A stretch of DNA of 15,400 bases from Pseudomonadota bacterium (GTDB lineage: Bacteria; Pseudomonadota; Gammaproteobacteria; Burkholderiales; Rhodocyclaceae): assembly GCA_009778425.1 (NCBI GenBank), contig WRJU01000235.1:1-15400 (forward strand). The letters are read 5' to 3'. The position numbers were made by a program, and so were the translations under genes. The notes under the pieces are model-generated. The model had not been told where the DNA came from, made no database searches, and worked only from the letters and a program-made list of their open reading frames with translations. This document shows, in pieces, positions 6,501-12,076 of this stretch (position 1 is its first letter; every line of letters begins with the position of its first letter).

Positions 6501-7392
6501 GGCGCAGCAACTTCGACAAGACCAGATTGATGACCGGCGCGCCAATCGCCGCGATGGCCAGACCCACGAACACAAGCCCCCAAAGCAGGGAACGTAGTGG
6601 CGACAATACGCTGGCCTTGTCGACTACGATGCAAAGCACCCAGTCCGCGCCGGGAATCGGCAAGGCAGCCACGTACTTCGGAACATCTTCGATGTTGAAT
6701 TCGTGCACATTGATCCTGTCGTCCGCCGTTTTCAGGATCGAGACATCGAATCCGGGCATGACTTCCGCGACAGGCTTCAGCTCCGAATGTGGGGTTGGAT
6801 GCGCGACGATGATCCCGTCGCGGGTGGAGAGAAGAGCATAGCCTTGGCCACGCAGTTCAATCGCGTTGACAAGTTGGATGATTTCTTCCAGCGAGATGTC
6901 ACCGCCAACGACGCCCGGCACCTGGGAAGCTACCGGGTATGCCACGGTAATGCCAAGAGAGTTTGTTGTCGCGAGGATATATGGCGGCGTGATAACCGTG
7001 CCTTTCTCTTCGCTGGCCTGTTTATACCAAGGGCGCGCCGTCGGATCGTAATCAGGGAACGGCTTTTTTTCCACCAGATGATAGACCATACGCTTGTCTT
7101 CAGTGCCGACGTATGTCTGAAAGAAGTTTCCCGCATCTCTTCCGGCTTGCAGAAAAGGGATGGGGTCATCGGCGAGAGGCAGCATTGCCGCAACGGCTTC
7201 TATTGCAGCACGCCGTTGCGCGATCCAGTGCGCCATGACGTTGCGGTTGCTGTTGGCGGCTGTTTTGATCTCCTGGCGGACACCGTCGACGATTTCCATG
7301 TGCATTTGCCAGTACGCGATTCCTGACAGCACCCCAAGCACTATCATCAACAAGACTGCGTTAAAGATGAACAAACGCTGCTTCAGCGACAT
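6493..7392 (-). pseudogene. dCache-domain sensor (chemoreceptor or sensor kinase) truncated after the second membrane segment
   Basis: ATG 7392 has a GGAGAGG ribosome site; a TTG at 7404 is less likely. The 299 residues comprise membrane segment 1 at about 7-27, a periplasmic double-Cache ligand-binding domain at about 35-265 and membrane segment 2 at about 268-292. The dCache marks are DPTARPWYKQA at 116-126, ITPPYI at 134-139, LGITVAYPV at 146-154 and VVGGDISLEE at 161-170. The protein then ends at LRPQ, precisely where a HAMP domain and the signalling part should start. All output domains are gone, and relic island sequence follows at once. It could still be expressed as a membrane-bound binding domain, but signalling in the usual way is impossible. 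Ligand unknown; the motif is common among receptors for amino acids and organic acids. Confidence 0.82.
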
Positions 7393-7511
7393 GAGCCTCT
7401 CCAAGAGGATTTTTTCATGACCAAACTATGTAAAAGCATAGTTGCGCCATTTTCGGCGAAGACATTTTACTTTTTTCATGATTTTTGGTCACTACGCCAT
7501 CAAAAAACGCA

Positions 7512-7547
7512 AAAAGGGTCGGGTTCCACACAGAACCCGACCCTTTT
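7512..7547 (-). terminator. Strong intrinsic terminator of the Bax-inhibitor-1 gene
   Basis: A perfect 15-bp stem (7512-7526 paired with 7533-7547) has a 6-base CACACA loop. In the minus-strand direction it is followed by T-rich DNA (TTTTT then TTTTTTG), as expected for a terminator. It sits 25 bases after the stop of the gene at 7572-8237. The other arm also ends in TTTT, so it may act both ways. Confidence 0.9.
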
Positions 7548-7571
7548 AGAGAAATCGTCCGACTTTGAGGA

Positions 7572-8237
7572 TCAGTCGTCGCCGCTGAACACGCTCAACA
7601 GGCGCAACAGGCTCAGGAAAAGGTTGTAGAGCGACACGTAGAGCGTCACGGTAGCCATGATGTAATTGGTTTCACCGCCGTTTACGATCGCGCTGGTCTG
7701 GTAGAGGATGATGCCCGAGGAGAGCAGAACGAAAGCTGCCGATACCGCCAGCGACAGCGTGGGCAGGTTGAAGAAAAGTGCCGCCAGCCCAGCAAGGAAC
7801 GCCACCAGTACGCCTACGAAGAGGAATCCGCCCATGAAGGAGAAATCCTTGCGGCTGATGAGCGCGTAGGCGGAAAGCGCAAAAAAGATGAACGCGGTCG
7901 CACCCAGCGCCTGCATGACCAGTTGGGAACCGTGTGGCGTGGCAAGGTAAAACGACAGGATCGGCCCCAGGGTCATCCCCAAGAAGCCGGTGAGCGCAAA
8001 TACGCACACGATACCCATACCGCTGTTACGGAATTTGGTGGTCAAAAACAGCAGCCCAAAATATACGAGCAGGAAAACGATCGGGTTGAAGAACGGAAGT
8101 TGGAAGGACATCGACACGCCAGCCATCACAGCCGAGAAAGCCAATGTCAGCGCAAGCAGGGTGTAGGTATTGCGGATGAGCCGGTTCGCTGCCAGCGTCC
8201 GAGTCTGCGAGTGGCTCAGGGTTTCGATATGTTCCAT
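7572..8237 (-). CDS. Bax inhibitor-1 / YccA-family inner-membrane protein
   Basis: A 221-residue seven-helix membrane protein. Hydrophobic segments lie at about 25-45, 50-68, 75-98, 106-126, 134-156, 160-180 and 195-215. Family features are the Asn-Thr-Tyr start of helix 1 (RNTYTLLALTL) and the C-terminal block ending YNLFLSLLRLLSVFSG. YccA in E. coli binds the FtsH protease, and other members act as pH-dependent calcium leak channels. The two acidic residues of the channel-type sensor appear replaced: ILYQTS (Gln180) and LYVSLYNLF (Ser202) where other members have Asp. An AGGAG ribosome site lies 8 bases before ATG 8237. The gene is monocistronic with its own terminator and intact. Confidence 0.92.
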   Translation of the reverse strand: MEHIETLSHSQTRTLAANRLIRNTYTLLALTLAFSAVMAGVSMSFQLPFFNPIVFLLVYFGLLFLTTKFRNSGMGIVCVFALTGFLGMTLGPILSFYLATPHGSQLVMQALGATAFIFFALSAYALISRKDFSFMGGFLFVGVLVAFLAGLAALFFNLPTLSLAVSAAFVLLSSGIILYQTSAIVNGGETNYIMATVTLYVSLYNLFLSLLRLLSVFSGDD

Positions 8238-8335
8238 ATGGGGGCTCCTTGCTTTTGGATTCGTAATCCGGTAGCTGCCGATTGTACCAATAATGCCGTA
8301 TAGTGGCCGCCGTATTTGGCAGCAGTCATCAAAGG

Positions 8336-8467
8336 CTAAGGAGTGCGGGAGAGGGATTCGAACATCTCCGCTAAATCGGTGTAGTTGAGCGGTTTCTGTT
8401 TCTTCCGTTTCAGAAATACACCCAAGACCTTGGCGCGGAAGTTATCGTCTCTGCCAGTCTTTGTCAA
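8336..8467 (-). CDS. Possible 43-residue frame downstream of the membrane-protein pair
   Basis: A short frame that would begin at TTG 8467, overlapping the stop of the preceding gene. It encodes a basic stretch (VFLKRKKQKPLNYTDLAEMF) and ends ESLSRTP. The sequence looks protein-like, and could be a coupled small gene or the remaining 3' end of a larger one. There is no strong ribosome site. I do not recognise it, and it may be chance. Confidence 0.22.
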   Translation of the reverse strand: MTKTGRDDNFRAKVLGVFLKRKKQKPLNYTDLAEMFESLSRTP

Positions 8468-8976
8468 ACAACCTGTTTGACGACCTCGTTGATTCGCCGT
8501 GTTTCCTGTTTGATGGCTTGATCCACCAGTGCTGCTCGCCTGCACCGTACAATCGCCCGCACGATGGTGGCTCCGATGAGATAGATAACCCCTGCCGGGA
8601 CGCACAGCACCGCGCCGATTCCTCCCCACTTCACCATCAGGGCCACACTGAGTGCCAGCACCACCAGCGCATCCCGCCCTCGCAGCAAACTGGGCGGGTC
8701 GGTGCGGATGTAGTTGGCGTCACACGGTGCAGACACATTGACCAGCCCCAGAACTTCTGCTGCTTCCCTTCCTGTAACGATCAGGCTCACCTCATGCCCG
8801 CGTCGGGCGGGCATGGTTCGGGAGTGGATGATGTATTGCCGCTCGCCGCCGCCCTTCACCCGAATCCATAGCTCGTAACGCTCACTGGGCGCGAAGGGGC
8901 GACGGTGGCTGAGATGGACATTGACATGGCGGCGCAACTCGATGATGCGCCCATGAACCGCTTGAAGCCTGGACAT
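8464..8976 (-). CDS. Membrane protein with soluble N-terminal domain and two-helix hairpin (second of a pair)
   Basis: No named family recognised. The 170-residue protein has a probable beta-rich domain at about 5-95 (WIRVKGGGERQYIIHS, ARRGHEVSLIVTGRE), then two membrane segments at about 101-117 and 119-140, then a charged helix to the end (RAALVDQAIKQETRRINEVV). The layout matches the next gene upstream (9034-9528), including HGRII versus HGWVV near the start and RRGHEVSLIV versus KSGNEISVAV before the membrane part. They are probably ancient tandem duplicates. The start at 8976 has a GAGGGA ribosome site. A 57-bp gap separates them on the same strand, so one transcript is likely. Role unknown. 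Confidence 0.7.
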   Translation of the reverse strand: MSRLQAVHGRIIELRRHVNVHLSHRRPFAPSERYELWIRVKGGGERQYIIHSRTMPARRGHEVSLIVTGREAAEVLGLVNVSAPCDANYIRTDPPSLLRGRDALVVLALSVALMVKWGGIGAVLCVPAGVIYLIGATIVRAIVRCRRAALVDQAIKQETRRINEVVKQVV

Positions 8977-9033
8977 GATTCTTCCCTCTGTGGAGTTAAT
9001 GACCAGTCCAGCCTCTCACGGCATTTTCGCGTT

Positions 9034-9528
9034 TCAAGCCTCGGTCAGTGACGCTTCCCCATCACGCGCTTCGCGCCAACGGCGGTAGTCTTCGTCGATC
9101 AAGTAACTGACCGTGGTTGCATCCCGTCGGCGGATCGCTTCAGGAAGCCAGACTCTCGCCAGCCCATAGAGCACGAGCAGCAGGGCGTACACTGGCAACC
9201 CGTTCCAGCCCGAAACAACCAGGGTCATCGCCAGCAAGACCGCTGCGATAACGGCATCTTCCCAATATCGGTGATGGTCTGAGCAAGGCAGAATCGCCCC
9301 ATCACCCGCCGAATGATCGACCAGCGCCACAGCGTGCGTGGGGTTGCTGTTTTTAACGGCGACGCTAATCTCGTTGCCTGACTTCAGGAGCCAGTCTGGC
9401 TTTTGCACGGTCAACATGATCGTCCGCGCATTGCCAAGGCGAACCGTTAACAAACACTCTTCGTGTTTCGTGCTGGCCTGGATACCCACGACCCATCCGT
9501 GAATGAACCCAAAACGTTTTCCAAACAT
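9034..9528 (-). CDS. Membrane protein with soluble N-terminal domain and two-helix hairpin (first of a pair)
   Basis: A 164-residue protein with the same architecture as its downstream neighbour. Residues about 8-75 are beta-rich (HGWVVGIQAST, CLLTVRLGNARTIMLTVQK, SGNEISVAVKN). Membrane segments lie at about 91-107 and 110-127, and an Arg/Glu-rich helix at 130-157 (DEDYRRWREARDGE). The start at ATG 9528 is well supported by GAGGGAGATGAC directly before it. The N-terminal pattern resembles small OB-like barrels, but this is only an impression. The protein was probably acquired with the recombinase region to its right. No function can be assigned. Confidence 0.72.
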   Translation of the reverse strand: MFGKRFGFIHGWVVGIQASTKHEECLLTVRLGNARTIMLTVQKPDWLLKSGNEISVAVKNSNPTHAVALVDHSAGDGAILPCSDHHRYWEDAVIAAVLLAMTLVVSGWNGLPVYALLLVLYGLARVWLPEAIRRRDATTVSYLIDEDYRRWREARDGEASLTEA

Positions 9529-9663
9529 GTCATCTCCCTCAGACTGAAAACTCTTTCTACAGTCACACTGGGGAGTGACTTTTCAAGGGGGCGTTTCTGT
9601 GAAACGGTGCTTGCCGGGATTGCCTCATCCCGCTCGTCTGGGGGGAGTCCTGGAGGTTTCATC

Positions 9664-9984
9664 ATGTCTGATCCATTGAAGAGCGTTTTTCTTTGCGCAA
9701 CCGATACCGCCCAGCCGGTATCTCCAAACCCGCTACGGCCGAAATGCCAACGCGGACGGATCAATTTTCTATTTTTAATGCCGACGAGCACGGGGAGCGT
9801 TACGCACCACCGGCGAATTTTGGACAGGCGTGGCGCGTCCGTGATCGCGCGCCACGCTCAAATTTCGATCACACACGCCGGGGGTTTCGAGACCCGCCCC
9901 TGCCGATGGACAAAGGGTTTCTCTGAACTGCTTGCTGTGCGCCGTCAGGACGGTGCATGGCCTATTGAGGAAGATTCATCATGA
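9664..9984 (+). CDS. Hypothetical protein translationally coupled to the tyrosine recombinase (possibly frameshifted)
   Basis: A 106-residue frame starting MSDPLKSVFLCATDTAQPVS. The start is strongly supported: GGAGG lies 7 bases before ATG 9664. Its stop overlaps the recombinase ATG by 4 bp (ATGA), so it looks like the first gene of a recombinase operon. After about residue 35 the composition becomes odd. Over 9760-9926 the neighbouring frame reads more like protein (FSIFNADEHGERYAPPANF, then RSNFDHTRRGF) before it hits a stop, while the first frame regains sense near its end (ELLAVRRQDGAWPIEE). Either the gene carries two compensating frameshifts or the pattern is chance. No family recognised. 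Confidence 0.5.
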   Translation: MSDPLKSVFLCATDTAQPVSPNPLRPKCQRGRINFLFLMPTSTGSVTHHRRILDRRGASVIARHAQISITHAGGFETRPCRWTKGFSELLAVRRQDGAWPIEEDSS

Positions 9985-11138
9985 CGCGCTTCAACTATCG
10001 CCCCGCCGGGCGCATTTCCGGCAGCCTGAACCCGCAACCCGTCCGCCGACCGGACAAGGATGAATATTTTTTGACGGGCATCCTTGGCCGTTACCGTCCG
10101 GGTGAGGTTGACCCAATGTGTGTGCTGGAAATGCTCATCAACCACTTCAACACCCAACATACGGCGTTTAAAAAGACCGTCTCATTCAAAACCCGCCGGG
10201 AGCGCGCCCAGTTCCTGCGGCGCTTCTTCCGCGATCTGTCCGCAAAAGCCGGTTTCAAGACCTTGCCCGATCCGCGTAACCTCGCTGTCCGGCACATCCG
10301 CGCAATAGTCAAGGTCTGGCAGCGGGAGAAACTGGCTCCAGCTACTGTACAGACTTATCTCAGTTTCCTGCGTGGCTTGGCTTTGTGGCTCGGCAAGGCA
10401 GGGCTTATCCAGTCCCCGGCGTACTTCGGCATGAAACCTTCGGAATACAGGAGAAGTGAAGTCGCGCAATCCGACAAGAGCTGGTCAGCGGCGGGCATCG
10501 ACATTGACGGATTGATCGAAAAGGTCTGCGCCTTTGACCGTTACGTCGGGGCATCATTAAAACTGATCCGCCATTTTGGGCTGCGGCGCAAGGAATCTAT
10601 CATGTTCCGCCCGCACCGTTGTGTCGTGCCGTTTGAAGCGACGGGGCTTGACCCGCTGGAACGGCAGGCCGACGAGTACATCTCCATCAAGGCCGGGGCG
10701 AAAGGCGGGAGACAGAGGTTCATTCCCCTGAATACCCTGGAACGGAAAAACGCACTGGCCTATGCGCAGGCGGTAGCAGGCGACGCGGATGCGCATATGG
10801 GTCAACCGGGTTACAGCCTGCTCCAGAACATGTACCGTTTCGATTACGTGATGAAGAAATTCGGTACCACGAAAAGGCTCTCAGGAGTGAGCGTACATGG
10901 GCTACGCCATGAGGCGATGATTGAGCATTACCAGCAACAGGCCGGGGAGCCGCCGCCGGTGCGTGGCGGGAACCCCGTATCAAGGGAGAAGGATATTGCC
11001 GCCCGGCTCTCGGCCTCGAAGCTGGCCGGGCACAACCGCATGAGGGCTGCGTCTGCCTACTTGGGCAAGCCGGTTGCCATACGCCGTCATGCGCAGAAAC
11101 AACCACTCGCGCAGTGCGCCGATCAGAACGAATCTTGA
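9981..11138 (+). CDS. Tyrosine-type site-specific recombinase (integrase), intact
   Basis: A 385-residue recombinase that would cut and rejoin DNA at attachment sites. N-terminal SAM-like core-binding domain at about 45-150 (AIVKVWQREKLAPATVQTYL, SFLRGLALWLGKAGLI). The catalytic domain carries the full set: Arg202 in HFGLRRKES, a Lys near 237-241 in SIKAGAKGG, His306 and Arg309 in VHGLRHE, His351 in LAGHNR and nucleophile Tyr360 in ASAYLG. It resembles the integrase type described as Phage_integr_N plus Integrase_1, found in proteobacterial islands. The C-terminal 25 residues are basic. Start ATG 9981 has GAGGA upstream and overlaps the preceding stop. Unlike the remnant at 4111-4549, all catalytic residues are present, so it could still be active. 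Confidence 0.9.
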   Translation: MTRFNYRPAGRISGSLNPQPVRRPDKDEYFLTGILGRYRPGEVDPMCVLEMLINHFNTQHTAFKKTVSFKTRRERAQFLRRFFRDLSAKAGFKTLPDPRNLAVRHIRAIVKVWQREKLAPATVQTYLSFLRGLALWLGKAGLIQSPAYFGMKPSEYRRSEVAQSDKSWSAAGIDIDGLIEKVCAFDRYVGASLKLIRHFGLRRKESIMFRPHRCVVPFEATGLDPLERQADEYISIKAGAKGGRQRFIPLNTLERKNALAYAQAVAGDADAHMGQPGYSLLQNMYRFDYVMKKFGTTKRLSGVSVHGLRHEAMIEHYQQQAGEPPPVRGGNPVSREKDIAARLSASKLAGHNRMRAASAYLGKPVAIRRHAQKQPLAQCADQNES

Positions 11139-11344
11139 TCGGGTTCAAGCCCCTTCGCCTTCTCAAGGGCACGGTAAAACTTTTCCAGCAGGTCGGGGCG
11201 TTCCGCTTCAAGCGTGTCTACCCACAAGCGGAACGCCGCTTCCCAATCGGCCTGGGTTTTTACACCGGCGAGGTCGATCCCAATTCTTCGGAATTCGGCG
11301 ATCTCGCTACGGGTAAATCGCATTTTTTTGCCTGAACGGAGCAT
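11123..11344 (-). CDS. Small hypothetical protein downstream of the serine recombinase
   Basis: A 73-residue, largely helical, charged protein (MRFTRSEIAEFRRIGIDLAG, then DWEAAFRLWVDTLEAERPDL). No family recognised. The start at ATG 11344 is well supported by AGGAG 8 bases upstream, and it follows the resolvase stop by about 15 bp, so the two share a transcript. The frame carries an A7 run near its beginning (about 11323-11329), and Met8 just after it could be a second start. Its 3' end overlaps the end of the convergent recombinase by 16 bp. No membrane segment or cysteine cluster is visible. Confidence 0.65.
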   Translation of the reverse strand: MLRSGKKMRFTRSEIAEFRRIGIDLAGVKTQADWEAAFRLWVDTLEAERPDLLEKFYRALEKAKGLEPDQDSF

Positions 11345-11365
11345 GGTGCTGACTCCTGTTCAGGC
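11330..11365. repeat. 8-bp inverted repeat across the resolvase stop and small-gene start
   Basis: GCCTGAAC (11330-11337) and GTTCAGGC (11358-11365) are perfect inverse copies 20 bases apart. They flank the ribosome site and start codon of the small gene. The hairpin could hide that start in mRNA, but such a short repeat can also occur by chance. Confidence 0.4.
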
Positions 11366-11767
11366 GGTAGCCGTCTGGAGGGCTGCATACAAAGCCGTCT
11401 TGCCAACCTTCAATCGCCCCGCTGCCTCGCGCACCGACAAGCCTTTGGCAATATGGCAGCGTGCGCGCTCCAGCTTCTCATTGGTGACGACGGGCTTTCT
11501 TCCGCCCTTCCTTCCGCGAACAGCGGCAGCAACCAACCCAGCCTTGGTTCTTTCCCGGATCAGATCCCGCTCGAACTGCCCCAGTGCGCCGAACACATGA
11601 AAGATCAATCGTCCGCCCGATGTCGTGGTGTCGATGGATTCCGTCAGCGACCGAAAACCAATGCCTTTCGCTTCCAGCTGATGGACAAACAAGGCGCAGG
11701 AATGTGCAACAGCTTGTGATCGCTGAGTAGTGGTGATGATGGGTCGCGGGAGCGGGTACCCGGCCAT
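11360..11767 (-). pseudogene. Serine recombinase (resolvase/invertase) lacking its catalytic N-terminal half
   Basis: The surviving part is typical of Tn3-type resolvases and invertases: QLEAKGIGFRSLTESIDTTT, then LIFHVFGALGQFERDLIRERT and the helix-E linker. It ends in a helix-turn-helix DNA-binding domain (LSVREAAGRLKVGKTALYAA). These proteins normally start with about 65-90 residues carrying the catalytic Ser and Arg pair; here those are replaced by about 30 unrelated residues (MAGYPLPRPIITTT onward). The break lies near 11695-11700, and the sequence to its right has no recognisable gene up to about 11800. The remnant can no longer recombine DNA but may still bind it. It is followed directly by the 73-residue gene. 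Confidence 0.82.
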
Positions 11768-11785
11768 ATTGTGTCTGGCAAAAAG

Positions 11786-11813
11786 CTGAACTGACCCCCT
11801 GAAGTTGTATGAT
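11786..11813 (+). promoter_or_regulatory. Candidate promoter of the primase-helicase operon
   Basis: A CTGAAC hexamer at 11786-11791 and a TATGAT hexamer at 11808-11813 are 16 bases apart, giving a plausible sigma-70 pair. It lies just before the first small frame, in the short gap between the resolvase remnant and the operon. Support is by sequence resemblance only. Confidence 0.35.
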
Positions 11814-11837
11814 GGTTTAAAAAAACTTGTGCAAAAA

Positions 11838-11999
11838 ATGGCAAACTACGATTGCTATCACAAAACTGAGATGAGGCCACAGACAGCGCTACGCGAAGCG
11901 TGGAACGCCAAATGGATGATCGGTGACAGGATTTGGTTCTATGCCAAGATCGACCGTGCGGCCAACGTAATGCATTTCTATCCGGAGAGATTGGTATGA
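11838..11999 (+). CDS. Small hypothetical protein at the head of the primase-helicase operon
   Basis: From ATG 11838 a 53-residue protein (MANYDCYHKTEMRPQTALRE, ending NVMHFYPERLV) can be read; a TTG at 11805 would add 11 residues. It contains a Trp- and Tyr-rich core (WNAKWMIGDRIWFYAKIDR). No family recognised, and it has no strong ribosome site. It could be a coupled accessory gene or the tail of a larger gene cut at its front. Its stop overlaps the next start by 4 bp (ATGA), which favours a real coding sequence linked to the downstream operon. Confidence 0.45.
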   Translation: MANYDCYHKTEMRPQTALREAWNAKWMIGDRIWFYAKIDRAANVMHFYPERLV

Positions 12000-12076
12000 A
12001 CCAGCGCAATGCCACTGCGTCGGTTCGAACCTGGCTACTCGACAAGACTCGCGCGTCGGAGATCGACGGTGCTTGA
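11996..12076 (+). CDS. 26-residue coupling peptide frame before the primase-helicase
   Basis: A very short frame, MNQRNATASVRTWLLDKTRA plus six more residues. It has a good GGAGAG ribosome site 7 bases before its ATG, which overlaps the preceding stop. Its own TGA (12074-12076) lies inside the first codons of the primase-helicase started at GTG 12069. It could be a leader whose translation opens the main start site, or a frameshifted relic of a longer N-terminus. Too short to judge by content. Confidence 0.33.
   Translation: MNQRNATASVRTWLLDKTRASEIDGA

Noticed and set aside
8338..8366. A tRNA-like T-loop motif (GTTCGAATC on the minus strand) suggesting a tRNA 3' end or attachment core
   Set aside because: The arms beside the loop do not pair, no CCA end follows in register, and no anticodon or D arm can be drawn upstream. 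The same bases also read as a protein-like C-terminus.
9447..9791. A 114-residue minus-strand frame over the recombinase-operon leader
   Set aside because: It overlaps the well-supported start of the membrane protein at 9528 and the ribosome site at 9650-9664, and its composition is not protein-like.
12009..12068. ATG 12009 as start of the primase-helicase
   Set aside because: No good ribosome site precedes it, and the extra 20 residues (Arg-rich) do not fit the family. GTG 12069 has GGAG at proper distance and begins at the coiled coil.
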